A stretch of 14,258 nt of DNA. Origin: Candidatus Zixiibacteriota bacterium (lineage in GTDB: Bacteria > Zixibacteria > MSB-5A5 > GN15 > FEB-12). The position numbers and the translations under genes were made by a program. Positions 1 to 7,987 of this stretch are shown here, piece by piece (within the stretch, counting starts at the first letter, position 1; each line of letters starts with the position of its first letter). Under the pieces are notes generated by a model. That model was not told the DNA's origin. It saw nothing but the letters and a program-made list of their open reading frames with translations, and searched no databases. The stretch is taken from NCBI GenBank assembly GCA_029932795.1, contig JAOZPL010000012.1, positions 997 through 15,254 on the forward strand, given 5' to 3'.

Positions 1-172
1 ACTTCCTATAGATGATAAAGTGCATCTGCAATTAGGCCAGACTTACTATGAAACAGGGAGGATTGCAGAGGCCAAAAGAGCGGTGGAGCAGAGCCTCAGG
101 CTGAATCCAGACAACCAGACAGCAAAAAACCTCTTTCAGCAATTGTTGATGTTGTCTGAAGGTGATGAATAG
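1..172 (+). CDS. TPR-repeat protein, C-terminal end (partial)
   Basis: An open frame runs from base 2 to a TAG stop at 170-172 and gives the last 56 residues of a protein whose start lies left of the window. Visible residues such as LGQTYYETGRIAEAKRAVEQ, followed by SLRLNPDN, match one tetratricopeptide repeat: paired helices with the G/Y/A/P pattern of the consensus. A short helical tail ending in acidic residues follows. TPR domains are protein-protein interaction scaffolds; the partner and cell location cannot be seen. It is on the same strand as the M50 protease gene that starts 67 bp downstream, so co-transcription is possible but unproven. Family assignment is good; specific function is unknown. 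Confidence 0.75.
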   Translation, partial: LPIDDKVHLQLGQTYYETGRIAEAKRAVEQSLRLNPDNQTAKNLFQQLLMLSEGDE

Positions 173-239
173 AAATTGAGAGACAATCCAATCCCTCATG
201 TGGTATCAAGGTGTCGTCCCTTAAGTTTGGCAACGATAC

Positions 240-1340
240 ATGAATGATTCGGCAAACAACCTTCGGGCGGACTTTCTGGCCCCTCTGGTGAGGGACCTTT
301 TTGTGGTGGAGGCAATATACCGCCACGGTGGTCGGCTGAAAGTCAGCCTGAGTTATCGCTTCGATCGTGACCTGACGAATCGGTTAATCAAGGAACGCCT
401 GCGCCATTCCGGGTACGATTACACCCTCCACGAAACGGAAAACCACCTGGTCCTGGATATCGACCCCAAACGGCGATTCCGGGTTCCACCCCTTAACCTG
501 ATCCTGTTTCTCCTCACATTGTTCTCGGTTTACTTCATCCCGGTCTTCTTCCGATGTGAGCCCGGAACGACAAGCTGGTCCGACTGGTTCGGTCAGACAT
601 TAAAAGCTCTCAAGAGTGGCGCCGGAATCGAATTCACCCTGGCCATGATCACTATCCTGTTCGTTCATGAGATGGGTCACTACATCGCGAGTCGGCGGCG
701 AGGCATTATCACTTCCTGGCCGTATTTCATCCCGGCGCCCAACATCATTGGCACGTTTGGCGCCATCATCAAATCCAAGTCTCCATTCTGGAATCGCCGT
801 GATCTGATTGAGGTGGGCGCCGCCGGGCCAATCGCCGGATGGGTAGTCGCCATTGCATGGCTTGTATTCGGCCTTTCCCACAGCGTCATGATGCCGGCGG
901 ACGCGATAGCTCCCAACGTGCTGGCCTTCTCCATGGAGGGAGAATCCCTTCTCACCCGTTTTCTGGTACCTATCCTGATCGGAAACGCCCCTGAAGGATG
1001 GTATTACGTTTTCTCCGAGGCCGCCTTCGCCGGCTGGGTAGGCCTGTTGGTGACGGCGATAAACCTCCTGCCGGTGGGGCAGCTCGACGGCGGGCACATC
1101 ATTTACGGGCTGATCAGGAGAAAACAGACGATACTGGGCTGGGCGGCGGTGGCAGCGCTTATCGCTCTCGGCTTTCAGTCGTTACTATGGTGGGTTTTTG
1201 CCGCCTTCGGACTGTTTTTCGGGGTTTCGCACCCACCAACCATAGATGACCGCCGCCAGCCCGGAACGGTCGCCACGGTGATGGGCATGGTATCGATAAT
1301 TATTCTGATAATCTCGCTTACGCCGGTGCCGTTTCCGTGA
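240..1340 (+). CDS. Site-2 protease family (M50) intramembrane zinc metalloprotease
   Basis: A 366-residue polytopic membrane protein. A soluble N-terminal domain (about residues 1-80) precedes hydrophobic segments near 84-105, 130-150, 180-205, 260-290, 295-325 and 345-364. The zinc site is visible: HEMGH at 143-147 (HExxH) inside a membrane segment, and the second-half motif NLLPVGQLDGGH with D283 as the third metal ligand. The stretch FIPAPNIIGTFGAII and the later GAAGPIAGW are typical of the branch related to plant and cyanobacterial EGY proteases, and no PDZ domain is present. Known members cut substrates within the membrane, often anti-sigma factors or membrane-bound regulators; the substrate here is unknown. 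ATG at 240 is the only sensible start because an in-frame stop lies at 222-224; there is no clear Shine-Dalgarno. The 3' end overlaps the convergent HD-GYP gene by 23 bp. Complete and apparently active. Confidence 0.93.
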   Translation: MNDSANNLRADFLAPLVRDLFVVEAIYRHGGRLKVSLSYRFDRDLTNRLIKERLRHSGYDYTLHETENHLVLDIDPKRRFRVPPLNLILFLLTLFSVYFIPVFFRCEPGTTSWSDWFGQTLKALKSGAGIEFTLAMITILFVHEMGHYIASRRRGIITSWPYFIPAPNIIGTFGAIIKSKSPFWNRRDLIEVGAAGPIAGWVVAIAWLVFGLSHSVMMPADAIAPNVLAFSMEGESLLTRFLVPILIGNAPEGWYYVFSEAAFAGWVGLLVTAINLLPVGQLDGGHIIYGLIRRKQTILGWAAVAALIALGFQSLLWWVFAAFGLFFGVSHPPTIDDRRQPGTVATVMGMVSIIILIISLTPVPFP

Positions 1341-2832
1341 ACGGCATCTCGTCAAGACAAGATACATCCACGTCTGACCCATAGAGCTCCTTGAGGTCAA
1401 TCTTCCCCGATTTCAGAATCATCAGGAACTTATCGACCAGATGCGGGTCAAACTGCGTACCCCGACCCTTGAGCAATTCCCCTACCGCAACGTTTAGCGA
1501 CGCGGCCGGGCGATACGGACGATCGGACATGATGGCATCAAACGTATCCACTACCGCCAGAAGCCGTCCCTCAACAGGGACGTCCTCACCCTTGAGCCCT
1601 TTCGGGTATCCTGAACCATCGTACCGTTCATGATGACCGATAATGTACGGAATCGAGGGCTTGAACAGATTGATACCCCGTATGATTTTCAGTCCCAGTG
1701 CGGGGTGTCGCATCATCCGGCGGCGCTCCTCGCCTGTCAATCCGCTTGGCTTGTTGAGAATACCGTCCGGTACGCCAATCTTACCAATATCGTGAAGAGT
1801 ACAGCCCATAATAAGAGCATGCACCTGTTTCTCACCCCAGCCCAGTTCTCGGGCCACCATGGAGGCGAGTCCGATCACACGGTCGGTATGTCCTGCCGTG
1901 TATTCATCGCGCGCCTCGATGGCGTTGGCCAGCGCCCGGATCGCCTGCAGGTACGAGGCTCGAAGGTCCTGATACAGTCGTTTTCTCGCAATTGCCGAAG
2001 CCGCAGAATTAGCAAGTATGGTCAGGATATCCAACTGTCCGGGCGTCACGCGCTCGAAGGGGGACATGATCTGCAGGTTGATCACACCGTGGAACTTCGA
2101 ACCGATGAATATGGGTTTCGATATCAGTATCCGGGATATCTCCCGGCCATCAATAACTACACGTTCACTGTTTATGATCGGCTTGGGGCTCCTCCTGCCT
2201 GAAAACTGCTTCAGGATTGACTCATCAAGCAGGTACCGAGTATCCAGGTCCGATTTGGTCTCGCAGATTCTTTTGACTATCACACCGCTGCCGGGATCAA
2301 TCTCAAACACACACGCCCCGACGGCAGAGAACTCCGTAATGCATGACCGAAGCACCAGCGTGAGATATTCCCTGAGATCAACATTAGGCGCTACCGTATT
2401 GGCCGCTTTTAGAAACTCCAGTTGCCCACGCAGGTGCAGGTTTTCTCTGAGCACCTTCTGGTGCGCCAGGCCACGCTTAATGGTTGCCCGCAACAGTTCC
2501 AGCTTAAACGGTTTGATCAGAAAATCGTAGGCGCCTCGCTTCAGCACGGCAATAGCCATCTCCACCGTCGGATAAGCCGTCATCAGGATTACAATAGCAT
2601 TCTCATGATTCTCAAGAGTAGATTCGAGTACTTGAACCCCGGACAATTCACCCATTACCAGGTCGGTGAGAACGAGATCAATCGGATGAGACTTGATATG
2701 CTTTATCGCCTCGCGGGGATCGGTAAAGGCGACAACGTCATACTTCTCCGAGGCCAGGGCTTCGACGATGATATTGCAGATATACTGCTCATCGTCGACC
2801 ACCAGAAGCTGTGTATTCAATGATGCTTGCAT
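1318..2832 (-). CDS. Response regulator: receiver - GAF-like - HD-GYP phosphodiesterase
   Basis: A 504-residue cytoplasmic signalling protein (numbering from the preferred start). Residues 5-120 form a CheY-like receiver with the acidic pair D13/D14, phospho-acceptor D57 (in LTDLVMG), T85 and K107. Residues 145-285 look like a GAF domain. Residues 295-480 are an HD-GYP domain with GHTDRV, the catalytic HD at 347-348 (LHDIGKIG) and the full HHERYDGSGYP motif from residue 400. All key metal and GYP residues are present, so hydrolysis of cyclic di-GMP under phosphorylation control is expected from the family. No cognate histidine kinase is in the window. The start is placed at ATG 2832 because AGGA sits 5 bases upstream; an in-frame ATG at 2844 would add four residues but has only a weak site. 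A weak possible promoter is TTGGCT (2885-2890) and GATAGT (2863-2868) with a 16-base spacer. Confidence 0.92.
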   Translation of the reverse strand: MQASLNTQLLVVDDEQYICNIIVEALASEKYDVVAFTDPREAIKHIKSHPIDLVLTDLVMGELSGVQVLESTLENHENAIVILMTAYPTVEMAIAVLKRGAYDFLIKPFKLELLRATIKRGLAHQKVLRENLHLRGQLEFLKAANTVAPNVDLREYLTLVLRSCITEFSAVGACVFEIDPGSGVIVKRICETKSDLDTRYLLDESILKQFSGRRSPKPIINSERVVIDGREISRILISKPIFIGSKFHGVINLQIMSPFERVTPGQLDILTILANSAASAIARKRLYQDLRASYLQAIRALANAIEARDEYTAGHTDRVIGLASMVARELGWGEKQVHALIMGCTLHDIGKIGVPDGILNKPSGLTGEERRRMMRHPALGLKIIRGINLFKPSIPYIIGHHERYDGSGYPKGLKGEDVPVEGRLLAVVDTFDAIMSDRPYRPAASLNVAVGELLKGRGTQFDPHLVDKFLMILKSGKIDLKELYGSDVDVSCLDEMPFTETAPA

Positions 2833-2941
2833 GGCTGTCCTCATACACTCTGAATCTCACTTACTATCGGAAAATGCAGAGAAAAGCCAACCCGGAGATC
2901 AGTATCTGTTGGATTTTTGCGCTGTCGTACTAAGGTCTTTC

Positions 2942-3814
2942 TTAGACGTCTATAAAAACCTGTTCGGCCATGTATGAAGACCGTACCAGAGGTCCGGCAA
3001 AAACCCTGTCTATCCCGGCCTTTTTTGCCGCGGCGGCCATCAAGTCAAACTCCGCCGGGGGGACGTAACGATGCACCGGATAATGATCGCGCGACGGCGA
3101 CAGATACTGGCCGATTGTCAGAATCCTCACCTTGCTCCCAGCCAGATCGGAAAACACCACCCCGACCTCGTCAATAGTTTCCCCGAGACCAACCATCAGG
3201 CCGGATTTCGTCAGGGCACCGTATTGCTCAGCCGCCAGCTTTAGAAGCTTCAGCGACCGGCCATAATCCGCGCCCGGCCTTACCTGCGCATAGAGACGCG
3301 GGACAGTCTCAAGATTATGGTTGAAAACATCCGGCTTGGCTTCCATAACAATACCCAGTCCCTGAGGAGCCTCTCTGAAATCCGGTGTCAGTACCTCGAC
3401 CTTGCAGCCGGGAGCCTGCTTCCTGATTTCCCTGATGACATCTGCAAACTGCCCGGCTCCCCCGTCAGGCAGATCATCGCGGGTAACCGAAGTGACCACG
3501 GCGTATTTGAGCTCCAGTTCTCTGACAACAGCAGCTACCCGTTCCGGTTCGGTGGGATCAGGCGGCAGAGGCACGCCGCTCTTAACATCGCAGAAACGAC
3601 AGTTGCGAGTGCAAAAGGGGCCAAGAATAAGGAACGTTGCCGTTCCGCGACTGAAACACTCGCCCCGATTGGGGCAATTGGCGGCGCGGCATACTGTATT
3701 CAAACGATAGCTCTTCAGGAGCGATGAAACCCGGGCAAACTCGTCTCCGCCAAAGGCCCGGACTTTCAGCCAATCCGGTTTCGGTCCACAGCCACTCTCA
3801 GCATTCATTCTCAT
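2942..3814 (-). CDS. lipA: Lipoyl synthase (radical SAM)
   Basis: Inserts two sulfur atoms into octanoyl groups carried on lipoyl domains (pyruvate and 2-oxoglutarate dehydrogenases, glycine cleavage H protein); cytoplasmic. From the chosen start (290 aa) both iron-sulfur cluster motifs are intact: the auxiliary cluster cysteines C42, C47 and C53 in VCRAANCPNRGEC, and the radical-SAM cysteines C68, C72 and C75 in CTRNCRFC. The family's C-terminal RSSY (278-281), containing the serine ligand, is present, as are VTSVTRDDLPDGGA and FNHNLETVPRLY. The frame stays open upstream to a TTG at 3877 (311 aa). I prefer ATG 3814 or 3808 because the extra N-terminal residues are not LipA-like, the TTG has no ribosome site, and a possible promoter sits just upstream of it. 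No lipB or lplA is in the window. The gene ends 109 bp before the preferred HD-GYP start, on the same strand. Confidence 0.96.
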   Translation of the reverse strand: MRMNAESGCGPKPDWLKVRAFGGDEFARVSSLLKSYRLNTVCRAANCPNRGECFSRGTATFLILGPFCTRNCRFCDVKSGVPLPPDPTEPERVAAVVRELELKYAVVTSVTRDDLPDGGAGQFADVIREIRKQAPGCKVEVLTPDFREAPQGLGIVMEAKPDVFNHNLETVPRLYAQVRPGADYGRSLKLLKLAAEQYGALTKSGLMVGLGETIDEVGVVFSDLAGSKVRILTIGQYLSPSRDHYPVHRYVPPAEFDLMAAAAKKAGIDRVFAGPLVRSSYMAEQVFIDV

Positions 3815-3866
3815 GGTCAATCTATGAACAGCTCTGGCGGACACTTCTTCGATTCCCGGGACGCCG

Positions 3867-3881
3867 TTGATTTTCAATCAA
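3867..3881. repeat. Short inverted repeat in the lipA / dockerin-protein divergent region
   Basis: TTGATT-TTC-AATCAA is a perfect 6-base palindrome with a 3-base centre. A third copy of the half site (AATCAA) lies at 3903-3908, 27 bases away, within the proposed lipA -35 element. The placement near the predicted lipA transcription start would suit a repressor site, but short AT-rich palindromes arise by chance and no regulator is identified. Confidence 0.25.
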
Positions 3882-3908
3882 GTATATGTCAAAACGCTCG
3901 ATAATCAA
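3881..3908 (-). promoter_or_regulatory. Possible sigma-70-type promoter for lipA
   Basis: On the minus strand TTGATT (bases 3908-3903) is followed after 16 bases by TATACT (3886-3881), matching the -35 and -10 consensus at 4 and 5 of 6 positions. Transcription would begin near 3874, giving a leader of about 60 bases to ATG 3814. It would leave almost no leader for the TTG at 3877, which is one reason to prefer the shorter lipA. Seen by eye only; consensus promoters may not apply in this phylum. Confidence 0.35.
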
Positions 3909-3943
3909 GAGAAAGGACAGTAAACACCCTGAGGAGCATCCGG

Positions 3944-6082
3944 ATGTCGTTTCGAACCCCCATCATCTGCTGGCTTGCCCTGCTGCTCTTTTCTTCAACA
4001 GTTACAGCTGCCGGGAAAACGGGAGCCCGCCTGGAAAAGATCGGTGACGTCCGGCATAGCGAGCTGCGCGTGAGACCGTCGCTGGCCACCGCCGACACCT
4101 GTATTGTGACACCCAATGACGTAATCGTCTGGCGTATTGATGGTTGGGTCACCGGCTACGAGTTGTACAAATCACTGATGGATCCTTCCGTCAGTTGCTC
4201 CCAGCCGTATCCCTTCACAATAACTGAGATCGATATGCCGATGGCGTTCGACGTCGCCACAAACCTGATTGTCTCTGTGGATGTCGAAGCTGTTGACAGC
4301 ACAACCATCCCCGGCTGTCCGATTCCAGGTGTGCTGCTGGCTATTTCGCAGGAATACGAGATTACAGTTCCGAGTGGCGGAGGGGTGTTCAGTATCTGGA
4401 TTCCGCTCGACACGCCCATCGTGGTCAATGGTCCGTTCTTCGCCGGTTTCTATATCGGCAGCCTTATCGACCCCGATATTGGTGCCGCGGTACTCTGCGA
4501 TTCCTTCCCGGTACAGTGCGCCACTTTCAACATCTGGGACGAACAGATCGGCTGGATTGATCTGGTCAATAACTCCTATTACAATTTCCCTGGACGTCTG
4601 GCGATGGAGGTAGCCGGAATACCCGGTGGCGGCAACACAGAACCGACCCCACTGGTGACCCTGTTGTCTCCATCAAACGGTGATGCTCTTTACGGCAACG
4701 CCGACCTCTGGTGTCTGGATACCTCCCGCTCGGCAATTATTGATTACGTCTCGTTTGAATACTCGAACGGCGGGCCATTCTCTGAGATCGGCCGTGATTA
4801 TGATGGCTCCAGCCCGCTCCGAGATGGTATCGCCACAGTTGAAAGCGGCACCGGTTACAGTCTCAATTGGGATGTTTCCGGTCTTCCCGAAGGTGCGTTC
4901 ACAATACGCGCGACAGCTTATGACACGTCCGGCCAATCATCGTCAGCCACGGTTGCCGTATACGTGGAGCCGACACCACCGCTTCCAAACATAACATCGC
5001 CTGATAACGGCGACGATATCTGCCCCCCGCTGGATATCATCATGTCCTGTAATGACGAAAACATCTCGTACATTGAAATATACCGATCCAACGCGCAGAT
5101 GGAATACTCAATCGGCCTGACGCCACTGAGCCAGTTCGCGGTAGGGGACGCCGACGGCGATCCAATGGACGGCAATTTGATGAGCAACGGCGAGTTCGGC
5201 AACTACTACAACGGGCCGGTGGCGGCAGCTGTCGCTGTCAAACTCTGGTCAGACCGCGGACTGATCGACCTGATCACGGGCGGCAATACTATAGAGATGG
5301 TCACCGAGGAATTGGCCGAACTCCTCCATACGCGGGCTAATCATGGCACGTACGATGAAGACCTTCTCTGTGGTTTGAGAGCATACGACGCCTCTCACGG
5401 TGACCAACTGGAATTCGATTTCAGGCGTAACCCGGATTATTACACGCTTCGAGCCTGGGTGGAGGAGGAAGAGCGCGTAGTTATAATTGGACTATCGGGA
5501 GGACCGGCGACGTTTCTGACCGTGGACGGGTTCAAGGATTGGACACCACCGGACAGCAGCCATATTGTCTCTGTTGCGAATCCGCTGAGCGGATCCATCC
5601 AGCATCTCCCCATGCGGGATAACCCATCCTACAGCGAAATCTATCTCAGTGATTCCTGGCAGCGAGTCGATATCATGATTTCCCTGCTGAGTAAGTCCTG
5701 GGGTGTTACCCGGCGTCTGCAGGGAGCCGATTTCTCCGGAGCCGACGGCTGGTCATTCTCGTGGACCCCTTCAGACCTGATTGAAGACAGCCTGTATTTC
5801 ATTCGCGCCGCAGCGTGCGACGCTATGTACTACCGGGGAACATCAACGGTGCTCGTCCGCAACAACTGTTCCCAGAGCTACGTGGTCGGCGATTTCAACG
5901 ACGATGGTCTCGCTGACATCGGCGATCTGTTCGTGCTGATAGACTTCATAGCCCTGGGTGGCGACCCTCCGGTGGGGGGAATCGGTCGCGCTGACGTCAA
6001 CTGTGACAACTACGTCAACGTGACCGATATCGTCTACTACATGAACTATCTCTTTGCCGGCGTCGGAGCGCCCTGCTATTGA
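3944..6082 (+). CDS. Secreted multidomain protein: Ig-like modules, degenerate C39-like peptidase region, C-terminal type I dockerin
   Basis: 712 residues. A Sec signal peptide (1-22: basic start, LALLLF core, TAAG cleavage region) predicts export. Residues 50-230 are a beta-rich module of unknown family. About 230-345 is an Ig-like domain. A second Ig-like module seems to start near 350 and resume near 600-645. Between them, about 395-590, is a region with the order of a C39-type papain-like peptidase, but the usual Cys-Gly-Pro is Asn423-Gly424-Pro425 and the usual His before the TVxGF-like strand is replaced (GGPATF, P521), so it is probably inactive. Residues 650-710 are a dockerin with two EF-hand-like loops starting at D650 (DFNDDGLADIGD) and D684 (DVNCDNYVNVTD). 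A strong GAGGAG 7 bases before ATG 3944 fixes the start. It is divergent from lipA; role unknown, probably a surface or extracellular structural protein. Confidence 0.85.
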   Translation: MSFRTPIICWLALLLFSSTVTAAGKTGARLEKIGDVRHSELRVRPSLATADTCIVTPNDVIVWRIDGWVTGYELYKSLMDPSVSCSQPYPFTITEIDMPMAFDVATNLIVSVDVEAVDSTTIPGCPIPGVLLAISQEYEITVPSGGGVFSIWIPLDTPIVVNGPFFAGFYIGSLIDPDIGAAVLCDSFPVQCATFNIWDEQIGWIDLVNNSYYNFPGRLAMEVAGIPGGGNTEPTPLVTLLSPSNGDALYGNADLWCLDTSRSAIIDYVSFEYSNGGPFSEIGRDYDGSSPLRDGIATVESGTGYSLNWDVSGLPEGAFTIRATAYDTSGQSSSATVAVYVEPTPPLPNITSPDNGDDICPPLDIIMSCNDENISYIEIYRSNAQMEYSIGLTPLSQFAVGDADGDPMDGNLMSNGEFGNYYNGPVAAAVAVKLWSDRGLIDLITGGNTIEMVTEELAELLHTRANHGTYDEDLLCGLRAYDASHGDQLEFDFRRNPDYYTLRAWVEEEERVVIIGLSGGPATFLTVDGFKDWTPPDSSHIVSVANPLSGSIQHLPMRDNPSYSEIYLSDSWQRVDIMISLLSKSWGVTRRLQGADFSGADGWSFSWTPSDLIEDSLYFIRAAACDAMYYRGTSTVLVRNNCSQSYVVGDFNDDGLADIGDLFVLIDFIALGGDPPVGGIGRADVNCDNYVNVTDIVYYMNYLFAGVGAPCY

Positions 6083-6102
6083 GAATCCCCTGAGGACAAG
6101 AC

Positions 6103-6130
6103 CGCCGCTCCCTCGGGGGCGGCGTTCTTA
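6103..6130. terminator. Probable bidirectional terminator between dockerin gene and phage-like operon
   Basis: GC-rich inverted repeat with arms 6103-6112 and 6115-6124 (CGCCGCTCCC against GGGGGCGGCG, one G-U pair, very short loop), followed on the + strand by TTCTTATTT. On the minus strand the hairpin is followed by a weaker TCTTGTCCT tail. It lies 20 bp after the stop of the + strand dockerin gene and directly after the stop of the minus-strand holin-like gene, so it can end both transcripts. Confidence 0.7.
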
Positions 6131-6433
6131 TTTACGGCTTGCTGCAGCTTTGATAGCCCGACGGGCGATCTCCAGTGACACACCGCAGATGGCTATCAGG
6201 TTATCAACTGCCTCATCCAGGTGCTCCAGCCATTCCTGCTCAGGATACCTGGCACACAACTCGTCGGTAAGCTCATCAGCTATAGCCGAAATATACTGGG
6301 CATACTTCTGCCGCTTGCCGACTCTCAGAAATGGGATCACGTACCGGTTGGCCAGGTAACCGGCCAGAGTCAGACCGATCGTACCCAGAACACCCAGCCA
6401 GGAATTGGGATTGCCAAGAAATGCTTCCAACAT
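6128..6433 (-). CDS. Small membrane protein, holin-like (LLH-type architecture)
   Basis: 101 residues: one N-terminal hydrophobic segment (about 11-35, WLGVLGTIGLTLAGYLANRY), a basic stretch (RVGKRQK), then amphipathic charged helices ending in IARRAIKAAASRK. A single N-terminal membrane helix followed by a helical tail, at about 100 aa and as the last gene of a virion operon, is the architecture of LLH-type phage holins, which permeabilise the inner membrane at lysis. Assignment rests on architecture and position, not on a diagnostic motif. AGGGG lies 4 bases before the ATG. No lysin gene is adjacent. It could instead be a membrane anchor for the two exported proteins encoded just upstream. 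Confidence 0.6.
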   Translation of the reverse strand: MLEAFLGNPNSWLGVLGTIGLTLAGYLANRYVIPFLRVGKRQKYAQYISAIADELTDELCARYPEQEWLEHLDEAVDNLIAICGVSLEIARRAIKAAASRK

Positions 6434-6470
6434 AATACCCCTTTTTCATCTGGAAGTTTATATCCTTTGC

Positions 6471-7967
6471 CTACCAGACAAGCTGCCAGCTGGTCTGTAC
6501 AGGCACCTTTAAGCGTTTCCGCAGGATCGTACCGTCTTGTCGGCTTATCGCGATTTCGTAACTGGTATCCTCGCCGGTAAGTGAATCAGAAGGAATCAGG
6601 TCAAGATAGAAGTATCCGAGTGAATCGGTCTGAGTGGAAACCGAAAAAGGGGATACCACGAGACCACCTGTACGCGCTACCCCCTTCGGCAGTGAAGCTG
6701 AGACGCTGGCTGATCCTTCCGCTTCACTCCGCACATCAACCACCCAACCGTAAACCCGGCACAACTCAGGCGAGGCTGGCGTACCCGGATCAAACCGACC
6801 GGCCAAGACGGTGTCCACACCGGTACCGGTGACGACAACGGTGTCGTACGGGGAAAAGAGATACCCCGGTGCAGCAGCTATGATCACAAAACTGTCGGCA
6901 TCGAGATTAAAGTTCGCTTCCCCTTCACAGTCGGTTGTGCCCACAGCAATCAGTGATGTTTGGCTGACATTCCGGACAGCCAGGCGAACACCGCTTATCG
7001 CCTGCCCGAGCACTGAATCACGGGCACAGATACTATACGAGTACATGCCACTCCCTGAGGAGATACCGGAGACCTCCATATCCAGATAGCGGCCAAATGT
7101 ACCGGCAACGGTATGGTTACCCTGCGGTGTGTTCCAGACCCAGCTTGCTATCGAGGTCGAGTCGCCGCCTCCTCCCTGATAACTGAGCGAATCCTGAAGG
7201 ACGGAATCGGAGGTTTTCGAGGCGATATCATAAACATCAGCTTGAACGTAGGTCGCGTTGTTCAGTGAATCACCCATCGAGCCGGCCGGAAAAGAGGTAC
7301 CGAATGAGAGGTTCCAGACCGAATCCGCAATTCTCCCCATGTCTTCATGGTTGATCGATATGGTGTTGGTTACTGTCGCCACCGTCCAGGCTGCATGATT
7401 CTGAACTGAATCCAGGACCGCATACAGGGAGTCAAGAACCTTGCCGAGTGAGTCCAGCACCTTGGTCAGCTCGTTCGCCGGAGCTACCCAGTCATCTTGA
7501 CTCTGAAGTGTATCAAGGATCTGGTTAACTTTTGCAACCTCGTCATCCCAGGCCTCAATGCTATCGTTGACCTTTCCAAGTTCCGCCATATCCACACCGA
7601 CATAAACCCAGATAGTTTTCCAATTGTAAAGGTCACCATCGTCCTCGAAAAAACCGGCCATAACCTCGTACAGGCCATTGCCGCCGGCTCCATCGATGTC
7701 CGAAAAGACATCAGTGAAAACGAGCATATCATTGAGCGCGGCACACTGAGCGTCACCGGAGTTGAACCAGGTATCGTACTTCTCGGTACCATCGAGTTTG
7801 GTGACTATCCGCACCGAGTCAGGCGTGATGTAGAAACCGGAGGAATCAAGCGAACGACCGGAAATCGTTATCTCGTCAGAAGCGGTCAGGTATATCTGTC
7901 CTGACGACACGCCCGGCAGAAAGCACCAAGCTACAACGCAGATCAATATATGTTTGATTGTCCTCAC
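6471..7967 (-). CDS. Exported fibre-like protein with signal peptide, heptad repeats and two C-terminal beta domains
   Basis: 498 residues, GTG start (MRTIKHILICVVAW) with GGAGG about 10 bases upstream. Residues 1-24 form a Sec signal peptide (LICVVAWCFLPGVSSGQ). Residues 25-125 are a beta-rich module. Residues 165-190 contain three tandem heptads (VLDSLGK, VLDSLYA, VLDSVQN), suggesting a coiled-coil trimer stalk. Residues 275-296 (WVWNTPQGNHTVAGTFGRYL) resemble a motif I associate with phage tail and fibre proteins. Residues 308-390 and 400-498 look like carboxypeptidase-regulatory or transthyretin-like beta-sandwiches. The likely role is adhesion, either as a virion fibre or as a surface protein. 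A cleavable signal peptide is unexpected for a virion part, because virions assemble in the cytoplasm. The gene lies between the 437-aa exported protein gene and the holin-like gene in the same operon. Exact family not recognised. Confidence 0.7.
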   Translation of the reverse strand: MRTIKHILICVVAWCFLPGVSSGQIYLTASDEITISGRSLDSSGFYITPDSVRIVTKLDGTEKYDTWFNSGDAQCAALNDMLVFTDVFSDIDGAGGNGLYEVMAGFFEDDGDLYNWKTIWVYVGVDMAELGKVNDSIEAWDDEVAKVNQILDTLQSQDDWVAPANELTKVLDSLGKVLDSLYAVLDSVQNHAAWTVATVTNTISINHEDMGRIADSVWNLSFGTSFPAGSMGDSLNNATYVQADVYDIASKTSDSVLQDSLSYQGGGGDSTSIASWVWNTPQGNHTVAGTFGRYLDMEVSGISSGSGMYSYSICARDSVLGQAISGVRLAVRNVSQTSLIAVGTTDCEGEANFNLDADSFVIIAAAPGYLFSPYDTVVVTGTGVDTVLAGRFDPGTPASPELCRVYGWVVDVRSEAEGSASVSASLPKGVARTGGLVVSPFSVSTQTDSLGYFYLDLIPSDSLTGEDTSYEIAISRQDGTILRKRLKVPVQTSWQLVW

Positions 7968-7987
7968 TATCTTCTATCCTCCATGTT

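Noticed and set aside
1630..2530. Long + strand open frames opposite the HD-GYP gene
   Set aside because: They are antisense to a gene with intact receiver and HD-GYP motifs, have no recognisable protein features, and overlap each other.
3815..3877. TTG-initiated extension of lipA by 21 residues
   Set aside because: The extra residues do not resemble a LipA N-terminus, the TTG has no ribosome site, and a possible promoter places the transcript start almost on top of it. ATG 3814 or 3808 gives a normal family length.
6083..6127. Attachment site or tRNA at the left edge of the phage-like element
   Set aside because: The 45-bp gap contains only the terminator hairpin; no tRNA fold or repeat matching elsewhere in the window is seen.
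7484..7904. Open frames in other frames within the 498-aa fibre-like gene
   Set aside because: They carry no family features and lack ribosome sites, whereas the main frame has a signal peptide, heptads and beta domains.
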